A program made the position numbers and the translations under genes. Shown piece after piece: positions 1 to 10,345 of a stretch of 64,000 nt of DNA. Position 1 is the stretch's first letter, and each line of letters opens with the position of its first letter. A model generated the notes under the pieces. The model saw only the letters and a list, made by a program, of their open reading frames with translations, ran no database searches and was not told the DNA's origin. The DNA is from Selaginella moellendorffii (Eukaryota; Streptophyta; Lycopodiopsida; Selaginellales; Selaginellaceae): the NCBI RefSeq assembly GCF_000143415.4, contig NW_003314321.1, positions 566,736-630,735 of the forward strand, in the 5' to 3' direction.

Positions 1-32
1 CAAAAACCCGGTGAAGAAGAAGTGCCTGTTGG

Positions 33-77
33 TTTAATCAGGGCCGTCTGATCCATGAGATCCGACGGCTGTGAGGC
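33..77 (+). repeat. Quasi-palindromic upstream element, copy 1
   Basis: An A/T-rich lead (TTTAATC) is followed by two inverted arms, GCCGTCTGATC and GATCCGACGGC (one mismatch), and then TGTGAGGC. It lies about 90 bp upstream of the start of the kinase-like gene at 169. Four more copies occur at 22272, 24464, 31864 (reverse) and 55272; those four lie next to formin 5' ends. The function is unknown: it may be a shared promoter element or the remnant of a small mobile element. Confidence 0.75.
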
Positions 78-168
78 GGGTTAATTTCTTAAAGCATTTT
101 GGGGCACAGATTCGAACCTTGTGATGTCTTAGACGAGAAAAAAGTTTTTTGAAAAGAAACCTAGGCAA

Positions 169-1695
169 ATGGCAGAAGAAGTGCGATACAGGGTAAGCCG
201 CTTAGCTGCGAGTAGAGCTCTGGAATTGCTTCATGTGCCCCAGAAAAGTGGTGTAAGGCGTGATGAAGATGGCCCCTTCCTACATGCTAGGGATCTCCTT
301 GGTTGCCCGTTTGTGCGGCCGCTTATTAGCAGCAACGTTTCAGTGGGACGAAGTATTGCCACTGCTGATTGGGGAGTAGGGCGGGAGCTATTCCCAACCA
401 AGCTTTATGTATGGAATAACATCCATGAGCTGGTCGATCGCTTTGTTGCAAGAGAGATCGATGAAACAGAGGAAGTCTTTTTTGTGCCTGAGCGGCATCG
501 ACAAGCTTATCCTGTGGATTCTCTAGCTGCGATGGCAGTTATCGGCAGCCGACTCTTCGAGCGGCTGCCACAGGTCTTTACAGGGCGCTTGGTTCCCGAG
601 CTTAGCATCATGTTGGCAGGCAACAATCGAAGTGTAAGACCCTGGGGTTGTTTGGTAGGAGTAATTCATTTGGAGCTTGAGGGGCTGGGTGTGCAAGACA
701 TTGCTGCGAATTTAGAACGTGGTTCTCGCTTCAGAGAAGCTATGGAGAGGGTTTATTGTTACTGTGAGCAGTGGAAGACAGACTATGCGGTGATTATTGG
801 TGCACGCCATCTGTGGTTTTGTGTCAGGCGTGGCTACAATGGCTTTGCTATAGCTGAACCGATGAAGATCTCTGAGGTGCCAATGAAATACTTTTGGTAT
901 CTCATCTTCTCCGGTGTAGCCGATGCCACCGATGCCACCGAGTCACAGCATGATCCATACATTTGTGAGGAGCTCCCGATGCTACGTGTGATACTGCCCA
1001 AGGATTTCAACAAGCTTGTCAAGCGCAACATGAAGAACCTAGCAAGCGAGTTGGCATACATCTCCACAGCAAAGGTGCATAAGAAGCTTAAGTTTTGGAG
1101 GTTTGAGGAGTTTTACAGGGAGTTCCAGCAGGGAATGGTGTTGTCTTCGAAAGTGGCAAGGGCAGTGTACAGAGGATCTGAGAAAGTGGTGGTGAAGATG
1201 GTGGACATGTCTCAACCGGATTCAAAGGTTGGTGCTGCCATGCTGTTTGTCCGGGAGATTCTCATGTATTCTAGGCTCAAAGCCATGCAAGGTCGTGGAG
1301 TTCCCAAGCTCTTAGAGTATGGCGTCCTCAATGGGGATATGTTCTCAGTGATTGTCATGTCTGATGAAGGTGATAGTACTCTTCCTTGCCGAACATATCC
1401 CCAACTCAAAGAGCCTGCCACAAGAGTGTTGCGCGAGATTTACCAGTGTGGTGCTTATCATGGGACTTTTGAGGTTTCAGATGTTGTGGTCTCTGTGGAC
1501 CGTGATCTACCACCCAAAGTTAGCATTGTGGGCTTCTCCTTGGGTGGCATTGTCTCAATTGAGCATAATCCTTGGAGGGATGAGCTGAGTTGTGTCATGT
1601 CAGCTATTGGAATCATGGAGGAGTCATCATTGGAAGAAGATGGCACCGAGGATGAGGAGAATGAAGATTACTACTCTAGCATGGAAAGCCCCTAG
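169..1695 (+). CDS. Nuclease-like/pseudokinase protein, 508 aa, Crinkler-effector-like architecture
   Basis: Single uninterrupted reading frame. Residues about 205-235 (YAVIIGARHLWFCVRR then FAIAEPMKIS) look like the core strands of the restriction-endonuclease-like domain that precedes kinase domains in Crinkler-type proteins. Residues about 325-470 read as a protein-kinase fold: a beta3 Lys at K343 (VVVKM), a helix-C Glu at E363 (VREILMYSRL), and a hinge near 394-401. The catalytic loop reads HGTFEVSD near 431, so the Asp and Asn expected in HGD...N are absent. The DFG position reads IVGFS near 453, without Asp. It is therefore probably an inactive pseudokinase. The C-terminus is very acidic (from about residue 484). 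A broken paralogue lies at 25621-27173 on the other strand. A quasi-palindrome sits about 90 bp upstream. Family placement rests on pattern memory, not a search; the kinase-like part is firmer than the nuclease-like part. Confidence 0.6.
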   Translation: MAEEVRYRVSRLAASRALELLHVPQKSGVRRDEDGPFLHARDLLGCPFVRPLISSNVSVGRSIATADWGVGRELFPTKLYVWNNIHELVDRFVAREIDETEEVFFVPERHRQAYPVDSLAAMAVIGSRLFERLPQVFTGRLVPELSIMLAGNNRSVRPWGCLVGVIHLELEGLGVQDIAANLERGSRFREAMERVYCYCEQWKTDYAVIIGARHLWFCVRRGYNGFAIAEPMKISEVPMKYFWYLIFSGVADATDATESQHDPYICEELPMLRVILPKDFNKLVKRNMKNLASELAYISTAKVHKKLKFWRFEEFYREFQQGMVLSSKVARAVYRGSEKVVVKMVDMSQPDSKVGAAMLFVREILMYSRLKAMQGRGVPKLLEYGVLNGDMFSVIVMSDEGDSTLPCRTYPQLKEPATRVLREIYQCGAYHGTFEVSDVVVSVDRDLPPKVSIVGFSLGGIVSIEHNPWRDELSCVMSAIGIMEESSLEEDGTEDEENEDYYSSMESP

Positions 1696-1899
1696 GTAGT
1701 TTTGCACGCTCATTTTCATTTCAAGAGTTGAATTTCCTTGTTGGTTTTAATGCTTCTTTTCATTTCAAGGGAACCAAAAGCGAGACTTCTAAAGTCTAGC
1801 TAGCCTCCCTTGACTTTTTGATCTTGATCTTGCCTTAAGGACAATAGTGGGAACGATTTCCTCCACCTTAAGTCAAAGGACGCTAGCTAGAGTAGGCCA

Positions 1900-2085
1900 A
1901 AGATTGTAAGAACTCTTCAGGCCTGTTCTCTTGCCTGGACGGTTCTTGTTCACCTTCCTCTCCTCGACCTTCCCTGTCGGTTCTGGGAACCTCATGACCT
2001 TGCGGGTCTCAAACCTGACCAGCATTCTCGTTGCTTTGAATCTTGAGAATCTTGTTGTAGATGTGGACGTCTCCACGGTACTGGA
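1900..2085 (-). pseudogene. 3'-end fragment of a P-type PPR gene
   Basis: This stretch matches the last part of the intact P-type PPR gene at 38506-40408. Shared blocks include the segment ending in GGTAGACGTCTCCACGGTAC (here GTGGACGTCTCC...) and the region coding the Lys/Glu-rich C-terminal tail, but with internal deletions. It has no start and no continuous frame. It lies just downstream of the kinase-like gene, in opposite orientation. Confidence 0.6.
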
Positions 2086-2189
2086 AGAAATAAAAATGCC
2101 TCAGAGAAGAGTAAATTTACTCACGAAAGAATCACAATGATAGAAGAACTGAACCAGGAAGGAATAACATTTTCTACATCCACTCGAAG

Positions 2190-2510
2190 TGGGTGCTTGG
2201 TGGTGGCCGGCGTCCGAGTAGGCCGAAACCAAAGCTGTCCACGAGCACACGTCTTTGTGAGGTATCTCGTAGAAAAGCTCGCGAGCGGTCTCAAGCTTCC
2301 CGAGGAAACTCACAAGAGCGCTTCCAACGCCAGCGTTGAGAGTGGCGGCAGCTGCGTCTGCATTTGCATGTACCAAAGCTCCCAGTCGCAAGTGTCCACA
2401 GGCCGCGTAGGAGTTGAGAGCTTCCACAATTGCACTTTGCTCCTTCCAGCTGCATTCGTTGGAGCAATTCGATGTCCAGAGTTTTCGTGTTTAAACACGA
2501 TCAAGTTGAC
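2190..2510 (-). pseudogene. Degenerate PLS-type PPR fragment
   Basis: The minus-strand translation contains one recognisable PPR unit (ARELFYEIPHKDVCSWTALV) preceded by a typical helix-B/helix-A run (LGALVHANADAA...VGSALVSFLGK). Upstream sequence matches PPR (LLQRMQLEG) only in a second frame, so at least one frameshift is present. There is no start and no C-terminal domain. With 2740-3180 it forms a trail of PPR debris just beyond the 3' end of the intact DYW gene at 3200. Confidence 0.55.
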
Positions 2511-2739
2511 GGGATCCGCAAAATATTTTGACTAAAAGCGTTCAAATGGTGTTGATGACAGTCTTCTGTTTCACTTGTCGCGCTGTAACGTGACTCTATT
2601 TAACGACCGTGTGATTTTATAGTGGGTATCGCCAAGAATTTGTGGTTTAACTAAAGGTTATCAAACAAACTGATCGCCATTCTCAAAACCAGGAACGCAT
2701 CTTCTAAACTTCCGCACACTTACGATCGTGCTTCAAGAA

Positions 2740-3180
2740 TCCAACCTTCAATAGGTTTCCCAGAGTCTACACTCCGCAAAGCAAGAAAAGAAAAGAAAAT
2801 CTGGTAACAAACCTTGCAGAAGCCAAAACAACATCTTGCAAAAGCGAACGTAGAAAACATCCCGATCCTGACGACAATATCCATCCAAAGCAAGTGTACT
2901 TTCTCTGGCAAGCTTATAGATAAGCTTACCTTCGTCGACGATTCCACCAGCAATTGAGATGAAAGTCACCTTGTTTGTTGCAACACCTTCCAATTGCATC
3001 TGGCGAATCATCCCAGAGCCTGCGCGAAGCGAGAATGCTGGACATAACGATCATGCTCGAGTTGGTTCGATCAAAAACGTCCTTGGAACGTTCCAAGCTG
3101 CCACATTTCCCATATGGTCACCGATGCAGTCACCACAAACAAGTCAGCCTCAAGAACTTCAACTTTCCCAGATTGTAAGT
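2740..3180 (-). pseudogene. Degenerate PPR fragment(s)
   Basis: The minus strand shows a PPR helix pair (MIRQMQLEGVATNKVTFISI then DEGKLIYKLA). Further upstream (about 3040-3120) are the opposing-strand equivalents of YGKCGSLE and FDRTNSSMIVM, in a different frame. It is probably one PPR array broken by frameshifts and small deletions. It could be an older tandem duplicate of the neighbouring PPR gene. Confidence 0.5.
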
Positions 3181-3199
3181 AAGCAAAGAGAATATCTTG

Positions 3200-5862
3200 T
3201 TACCAGTAGTCTCCACAGGAGCAAATCCCACCTTCAAAGTGATGAAACCGAGTTCCATCTCGGACAATAATCCGCCGGCCTGTGATCTTCGACGCCAGTT
3301 TCCCAACAGTATGACAGTCCGAGCACACCCTCAAGTTTTTGATGATCCTCAGCGTCGATCCTGGCGGGCTTGTGATCAACCCAAAACCCATGGCCATCTT
3401 CTCGCTGTGAAACTTGAGCAGCTCCTCTTTCTTGTCATCACTCACGTCGTGGAAAACGTCCCTGGTATCTGGAACATATCCTTCCTCCTCCTTCATCCGA
3501 GAGTAAAGACGCTCAAGCTCCGCCCGGATCTCCAAGTTCCGTGGGTTTGATGTATCTCCCACTGAAAACTCGTAGATTTTGTCCCTGTACTCGATGGAGC
3601 TGCAGCCTGTTTGCCTCTTGACTCCTTTCTTCCTCATGTATCTCCTCAGCTTTGCAACATCATCCCATCTTCCAGCGGCAGCGTACATATTGTTGAGCAG
3701 TACGTAAGAGCCTGGATTCTCCGGCTCAAGCGCCACGATCCTCTTGGTGAGAGCTTTGCCGCGCCTCACGTCCCCATGAACTTTACAGCCACCCAGCAGC
3801 GTCACCAAGGCCACGAAGCTGACTTTGAATGGCATCGTGTGTAACACATGCTCCGCTTCTTTCAGCCACCCTGCTCGTCCCAGAAGATCTATAAACCCGA
3901 CCGTGTTTTCCTCGTCTCGTTCTATGCCGAAGTCCTGGCTTAAACCCATGAAATAGTCGATCCCTTCGTACAGTCGTCCACCGTGGCTGCAGGCGTGAAG
4001 AACACTTGAAGCGGTCACCTCGTTCTGTGCTATCCCCTGTAAGTTCATCAGGTGCGAGAGCTCCAAGGCTTCTTCGGCGTGGCCGTGTTGAGCGCTTGCA
4101 GCGATCATAGCGCTCCACGAAACCACGTCCTTGTTTGAAATGCCATCGAAGGATTTCTTTGCGTCGGCCAGGCTTCCGCACTTGGCGTACATGTTCACCA
4201 GTGCTGTTCCGAGAATGACGTCCTTCTCGAAACCACAGGAAGTGCTGCATTCGTGGATAAATTTTCCTTCTCTGAGGGCTCCCAGACTGGCACACGAGTC
4301 TACCACGCTGGAAAACGTGAACCTGTATGCAAAGCAAACGATGAACCGTTAGAAAGAAGGAAAACAAATAGAAGGTATTTCACGTACCTGTCAGGAGTGA
4401 AGCCCTCGAGTAACATATTCTTATAGAGAAACAAGGCGTCCTTCCCCTTATCAAACTGTGCATAAGCAGCGAGCATCGTGTTCCAAGCTCCGAGTTCTTT
4501 CTTCTCGATGCTGTAAAAGTACCTCCGTGCGCTCTCCAAACTCCCACACCTTGTAAACATGCTTATCAGATTGTTCTGCATTGCAAAGTCCCTGTCAAAC
4601 CCCCTAGCAGTGATCCTTACGTGTAGCATTCTCCCATCTTCCAGCCTCTTGGGACTTGCACACGCTCCCAGAATGCTGGAGAAAGTGTAGATATCCGGAG
4701 TGTGGCCCAGCGTGCACATCCTGTGGAACAAAGAAAACGCGTCCTTGTCATGTCCATAGAGAGTGTAAGCAGCGATCATCGCATTCCAGCTTACCACGTC
4801 CTTGACATCCATGGTGAGGAACAAGCTCTTGGAATCCTTCAAGCTGCCACACTTTGCATACATGGTGATGAGAGCGTTTCTCACACTTATGTTTCCAAAG
4901 TGCTTGCTCTCAAGTATGTGCTTGTGGATGTGCTTGCCGTCGAGCAGAAAATCCGGACTGGAGCAAGCTCCAAGGATTGCTGCGTACGTGAAAGCATCTG
5001 GCTCCAGCCCCTGCGATCGCATCTTCCAGTAAGTATCAAGAGCCAAATCGTTCTTGCCATGACGAACATACGCACCTATCATGGCAGTCACCGAAATAAT
5101 GTCTCGCATAGCTCCCATGGACCGAAAGACGCTCTCGGCCTCCTCTAGGCACCCGCACTTCGCGAAGAGATGGATCAAAGACGTGGCTACCACCACGTCC
5201 TTCTCAAATCCAAGCTCCTCGGCTTTTCGCTGGACCATTCTCCCTTCTTCCACGTCCAAAAGTTTCGTGCATGCCGCCAGGACGCTGGAGAGGGTGTAAG
5301 CGTCGATGGAGATCTCTTTTCTCACCATCTCCTTGTAAACTTCCAGTGCCTCTTGGTACATTGCGTTCTGGACGTAGCACTCGACGAGGATGCTCCAGGA
5401 GAAGGCGTTGCGCTGCTTGATTCGATCGAAAACCTGGCGGGCATCCTCCGGGCTCTTGCATTTCCCATACATTTGGATGATCATATTGGCCAAGAATGTG
5501 TCGTGCTCGTCGTCCGCGTGATCCCTGATGTGCTCGTGGACGAGCTTGCCATCGATCAGAGCCCTCTCTTGGCCGCATTTCTTGAGCAATCTCACGTACT
5601 CGGGGAAATCCAGGGCGGACTTCGCCTCGGAGAGGCTGCTCTCCAGGCCGGGAATCCGATAGAATTTCCACAGAGGATATTTCTCCTCGAATCTTACCGG
5701 GCCCTTGATCCTCCAGGGCTCGCGCTCCTCGCGCTCCTCGCGCGGAAGCTCCTTCCATCGCCTGCGATCTTCGACCTTGCGGCGCAGCTCCCGGTTCTGG
5801 ATGCGCTCCTTGGCAGGGCTCACCTCCTTGACAAGCGGGAGAGGCCCGAGGCAACCCTCCAT
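3200..5862 (-). CDS. PLS-DYW pentatricopeptide repeat protein, 865 aa (2 exons)
   Basis: Join of exon 1 (5862 to 4388) and exon 2 (4322 to 3200), with a 65-bp GT-AG intron (4323-4387). The splice restores GFTPDR/FTFSSVVDSC in frame. The protein has an Arg/Glu-rich N-terminus, about a dozen PLS-type PPR repeats (e.g. ARQVFDRIKQRNAFSWSILV), E/E+ motifs and a complete C-terminal DYW cytidine-deaminase domain. That domain shows the HSE active-site motif, the zinc ligands CSDCH and CSC, and ends exactly in GDYW. Such proteins bind organelle transcripts and carry out C-to-U RNA editing. Organelle targeting is expected from the family, but no clear transit peptide is visible, so the true start may differ. 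Decayed partial copies lie at 19700-20430 and 47863-48560. Confidence 0.93.
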
Positions 5863-5995
5863 AGCAAAGATAACCTAATTTATGATTTGATGAATATGCT
5901 TTACTTCAAAGTCAGCATATTCTTTTATTAAGTACGCTTTAAAAAATAGGAAGGATGTATAAATCTCTTTTTTCCAAATATGTAAAATCAAGTTG
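5863..5995. other. AT-rich spacer upstream of the DYW-PPR gene
   Basis: This short AT-rich interval lies between the PPR start codon and the LTR of the Ty3/gypsy element. It should contain the PPR promoter, but no specific motif stands out. The transposon stack therefore begins only about 130 bp upstream of the gene. Confidence 0.5.
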
Positions 5996-6159
5996 TGAGT
6001 GCATGAAATATAGAACAGGAATACAAAAAATGTGCATATCAGTTATCCCAAAAACCATAATTTATATATAAGAGGGAATAGTTTGGATTAAAACCAATCT
6101 AACGACTACCAAAATCCCACTGTATTAATATTAATATACAACTGTATACTTGGACTTCA
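5996..6159 (-). repeat. 3' LTR of the Ty3/gypsy element
   Basis: It aligns with 18575-18745, including GCATG[A/G]AATAT, AAAATCCCACT and ATTAATATA. On the minus strand it starts TGAAG, directly after a purine tract (AAAAGGAAGGGA, near 6165-6176) that fits a polypurine tract, and it ends CACTCA. Confidence 0.7.
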
Positions 6160-6829
6160 TATTATCCCTTCCTTTTGGAATAATGAAAGATCATTAAAGT
6201 TTTCTTGTAAATGGGTTGAAATCTGAAGGAACATCAAAATGAGGCATTGATGGATCTATATGTGATATCAATTGTTCCTAATCCCTTGTATGAAGTGTTT
6301 TAATTATTGCACATGCACAATTTCTGAAGGATCGACCTATTGAATGTTATGCTAAGCCTCATAAACTTGTAGTCTAACTTGCCTCAACACCCAATATGGT
6401 CTTTTTAATTAAGCAAAGAGCCCTTTAGATAAACCACATACCATATAATGGGGAAACAAACTAACATCAAATCATCCACTTTATACTCCATAAGTGGATA
6501 ATGATGAGAATTGTAATGCAGTTGTTATATGCAGCCCAAGTGTTCGGTAAATTTTGCTCGGACAAGCGGAAGAATGCTTGTCAAATATTGATCCCACGAT
6601 TTAGTATTGGTAGCTCATGATAATCGTGAAGGTAAACACAACTCCGTTGATAATATTAGATCATGACTATATAAGAATTTATATAGTGAAGCATGAACAA
6701 AACTTTGCACCCCTATGATATATACATACTAAAGAGACAGCAAATAACCATCCCAATCCAAGTGTTAAAAGATTATGTACTTTGTGATTATCCCTTTGAA
6801 TGACCGAACGAGCTATTTCACCAAACTGT

Positions 6830-7395
6830 TTAATTATGGATGATAAGCACTCGTGAAAGTGTGGTTTATCCTCAATCGAGACATTAAAACATGAAATGCC
6901 TCAACCATAAATAAGGGACTATTATCCAAAAGAATACGCTCTAAACAAAAATATTGAAATACCACTTGATTGAGGAGAAAGTATCTAACAACAGTTGCAA
7001 AGGCACTAATAAAAGCACCAACTTCCACTTAGCAAGTCAAATAATTAGAAGCATAATAATATACTCATTGCTAACAGTCGATCATGGAAAAGGTCCCATA
7101 AAATTAAACACCACCAACTCAAACAAATGAGAAATTATAATTGACTCTAACCATCCTTCCACAACACAAGGGGGAGTATAACAAGCTTTGCACCAAATAC
7201 AATTACGCATATACTGAATAATATCACATTGCATCTTTAGCCTATGTAGCTTCTTAGTCATACAATGATGTCCCATATGCCCACCTAGAACAAAAGAATC
7301 ATGGTAGGCATGAAGAAACTATGGAATAAAGATTGAAGGCACCACCAACTGTAAATGATCATCAAGATCCGTCCTCACAAAATAAAGAAAGTTGT
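6830..7395 (-). pseudogene. Ty3/gypsy integrase remnant
   Basis: The minus-strand translation shows the H2C2 zinc-binding region (HDSF..GGHMGHH, then MRNCIWCK) and FNFMGPFP. It then has the catalytic-core segment with DNSPLFMVEAFH and the characteristic run ending FTSAYHP. Stops interrupt it. The integrase-proximal frame resumes at the left edge of the hAT-like insertion at 7404, so that element split the polyprotein between RNase H and integrase. Confidence 0.75.
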
Positions 7396-7413
7396 CTTCA
7401 AGGCCGTGTTACA

Positions 7414-7439
7414 AACACGGCCGGGATCCCGGCCGTGTT
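7414..7439. repeat. 26-bp perfect palindrome at the left end of the hAT-like element
   Basis: The sequence reads identically on both strands, with arms AACACGGCCGGGA and its complement, centred on GGATCC. It is nested inside a further inverted pair of GGCCGTGTT/AACACGGCC. It is probably part of the transposase-binding subterminal array and able to form a cruciform. Confidence 0.85.
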
Positions 7440-7490
7440 CACCGTGTTTCACGAACACGGCCATGGGTCGTGTTCCCACGGCCGTGTTCG

Positions 7491-7529
7491 TGAACAGTGG
7501 TCCGTGTTACTAACACGGACCACTGTTCA
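7491..7529. repeat. Hairpin with 18-bp perfect arms and a 3-nt loop
   Basis: The arms are TGAACAGTGGTCCGTGTT and its exact reverse complement, separated by ACT. It lies in the left subterminal region of the hAT-like element, directly inside the 26-bp palindrome cluster. Arm boundaries may be off by one or two bases. Confidence 0.8.
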
Positions 7530-8167
7530 GAATATTCTTGTGCGGAATATTCTGGTTTTAGGGCGCACGGCATCACACGACAATCCAGCCAGGGCGCACC
7601 ATTTCAGGGCACAGCAGCAGCAATCCAAGGCAAACAAGCATGGCGCAGCAGGACAGTTCCTCATCCTGAAGACGAGCTTGAGTCAGGACAGGAAGAGGAA
7701 GATGGAGATGATGTCGAAGATCGTGAGGTCGAAGATCATGAGGTTGAAGATGACGATGAGATGCAGGATATTTGAGTAGTTTAAAAGTGTGAAGTAGTTT
7801 ATGTGCAAATAAAAATATTAAGAATAATATAATAAAATATAGCATATTCCTATAATAATATAATAAGAAATAGAATATAATTTTTAAATAACATATTCTT
7901 AGAATATTCAGTAGAATATTCGTGAGCCATCGTGGGCCGTGATCGTGTTCCGTGTTCGGGTTCCTGAAATCTGAGGCTCGTGTTCGTGTTCCGTGTTCGT
8001 GTTCGTAACTATGCTTCAAGGTGATGTTGAGAATGTAAATGCTAAAATAATAAATCATTAGCAAATGATGCAAAATTCTCAAACCCATATCAAAGCCTTC
8101 GAATCTATAGCTCAATCTTTTGAGCCTCGCAAACCTCATCAAGATAAAGTAAATTTTTCTCTACACC

Positions 8168-9600
8168 TTATGGACACTGAATATCAAATACAATAACCAC
8201 TGACAGCACAGAATCTTTGTTTAGAAAATCCACAAATGTTGGAACAACAAGCACATAAAAAACATAAAAAGAGAGTGAAGAAGGAAGAAAAGCTCGAAAA
8301 AGGGCATTAGCATTAGCCATAAAACTCCCTGGGCGATGAACAACATGAAAATTATATATTTGAAGTTTCAAAGCCCACCAAGTAGTACGACCAACCAAAT
8401 TCTTTTACTTCAATAATGAAGTAACAACAATATGATCACCTTTTAGTAATATCCTAGAACCATGTAGATATAAATAAAGTTTCTTGAAACCCCAAACTAC
8501 TACTAAACACTCTTTTGTCGTGGAGTAGTTCACCTCCGCTGGTTATAATGTGCAATGGGATGGTGCTAACTAAGCACATTTAGGTTCTTTTGCATCAACA
8601 CACCTCCAAGACCAATATAAAAAACATCCATGTGCAAAATAAAAAATCAAGTGTAGTCAAGATACACCAAAACTAGAGGAGTCGTCAATAACTCCTTGAA
8701 ATCTATGAACACTTGTTTACAGTTTACAGACCAAATGAAAAATGACTTTAACAATGCTTACAATAGTGTTGTGCGATTAGAAAGATAATTCACAAAACGA
8801 TTGAGATATTGCACCTTGCCCAGGAAGCGCTGCACATCATTCACACACTTCGGAATAGGGAATTTTAGATTAGCCACAAATTTGTCAGGATCAACTTACA
8901 AACCTTCACGAGAAATATGGTACCCAAGATAAGTCATATCCTTGGACTTAAACACACATTTTGACTGCTTCAGCTTTAAACCAACTTCTCGTAGTCGATA
9001 TAACACTTTATAAATATCATGGATGTGTTCCTCCTATATCCCCTTCGAGTGGATTAAAACATTATTGATGAAGTCAGCAATCACCTCTGGCATATCACAA
9101 AAAACCTCATCCATTATCTACTGGAAAGTCGTTGGAGCATTGTTCAAACCAAACGGCATCACCAAAAACTTGTACAAACTAAACGATATATGAAAAATAG
9201 TCTTAGGAATATCTTCTTTGGCCATTGATATTTGCTAGTATCTAGAAGCAAGATCTAGCTTGGTGAACTAACAACTTCTCCCGAAACGATCTAAGAGATT
9301 AACTATGTAAGGAAAATGGTATACATCTAGGATCGTCACTTCGTTTAACGGATGAAAGTCAATGCAGAAATAAATACTCCTAAGGATTTCATGACTTTCA
9401 AATAACACCCTTTTGTAACATCTTCTTGACATTTGCATGTAAAATCTTAATCTCTTTGGGTAACCCACGACAAATAGGGACTTTGATTGGACAAGCATCT
9501 TTAGTTAAAATCAGATAACATGTGGCAATTTTGGCTCTAAATGATATGTCAAATTCAAAGAGATCAGCATATTCCTTCATAAGCCGGACAATTGTTACAA
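8168..9600 (-). pseudogene. Ty3/gypsy reverse transcriptase and RNase H remnant
   Basis: Near 9580-9400 the minus strand carries the segment before the RT core (PIKVPICRGLPKEIK then MLQKGVI). Near 9350 it carries the RT finger motif CIDFHPLNEVT followed by FPYIVNLLDRFG. RNase H ends near 8300 with WALKLQIYNFHVVHRPGSF and NANALFRA. Numerous stops and frame changes interrupt it. This order places it before the integrase remnant in the same element. Confidence 0.8.
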
Positions 9601-10345
9601 TATAAAGACCGTTGGAGGGATCAAAAAAGGGAAGAGGGGAACAAGACAGAAATATAAGAGGAAGTAATGGGGAGACAAAAGTAATGGAAGCATGGGTAGA
9701 AGCAAATGGATAAAAAGGTATGAAAATGAAAGGAATAGATGAAATATAAAAAAGTATAAAACAAGGGGGAGAAGCCTCAAAGTCACATTTTGTATGATTG
9801 TGGGCAATCTTGAGTTTGAGTTGCAGTCATTGCGGGTAGTGCCAAGTTTTAAGCTTTTGACCTTATCCTTGGTATAGATTGGTTGTAGCACACGCACAAC
9901 TAGATCTGTCTCATCCTGTGCATATGCATGTGTATGTAGATAGCAACATATGGCAATAGATCAAGCAATAAAAAATAAACTCAAATCTATATCAACCAAT
10001 ACGGAAAAAATAATATGAGACCTCTTGTTATAAAAACAAGTTTAAAAAGTAAACATTGGCTGAACTGGTGCCAAGTGAACTCTTTGATGATACTCTCGAA
10101 AGAAAGATGAAAGGTCACTAACTTATTTGCGCAAGATCCTTCCATTACTCATATGATTCCTCATTTTCCAGATGCATCTCAGTATCTAGACATTCCACTA
10201 CATCAGCACCAACAAGACGTTGTTGATGCCAAAGTTTCCACGCAGGAAATAAAGGCCGCGAATCCAGAAAATATTGACAATGCCAATAAGTGTGACCAAC
10301 TTCATCATACACTCAACAGTGACTATCACGGCTATAACCATGTCC
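9600..10345 (-). other. Degenerate gag/protease interval of the Ty3/gypsy element
   Basis: It lies between recognisable gag and reverse transcriptase remnants, where zinc knuckle and protease would be expected. I could not find an intact CCHC box or the Asp-containing protease motif. It is low-complexity and AT-rich with many stops. Confidence 0.4.

Larger units (their letters stand above)
7404..8013. mobile_element. hAT-like non-autonomous DNA transposon, 610 bp, flanked by 8-bp CTTCAAGG duplications
   Basis: Identical 8-bp repeats CTTCAAGG at 7396-7403 and 8014-8021 immediately flank the element. The ends are inverted and similar (CCGTGTTACAAACACGG against CATAGTTACGAACACGA), and the right end fits the CA..G start of hAT termini. 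Both ends are dense in CGTGTT/AACACG subterminal motifs in both orientations. The left end holds a 26-bp perfect palindrome (7414-7439) and a hairpin with 18-bp arms (about 7491-7529). The interior ends in a short acidic reading frame (stop near 7775) that might be the tail of a lost transposase. The 8-bp duplication and repeated subterminal motifs point to hAT; the superfamily is inferred. Confidence 0.8.

Noticed and set aside
61-120. GATTCGAACC near 110 as a tRNA T-loop
   Set aside because: No acceptor, D or anticodon stems could be folded around it.
5170-5931. A 253-codon plus-strand frame opposite the DYW-PPR gene
   Set aside because: Antisense shadow; the minus strand carries clear PPR repeats.
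7497-7775. 92-codon frame with an acidic C-terminus inside the hAT-like element, considered as a gene
   Set aside because: Most of its start lies in palindromic terminal repeats; at best it is the tail of a lost transposase.
7404-8013. CRISPR-like array of CGTGTTC repeats
   Set aside because: Repeats are short, irregular, in both orientations and flanked by an 8-bp target duplication; the context is a plant transposon.
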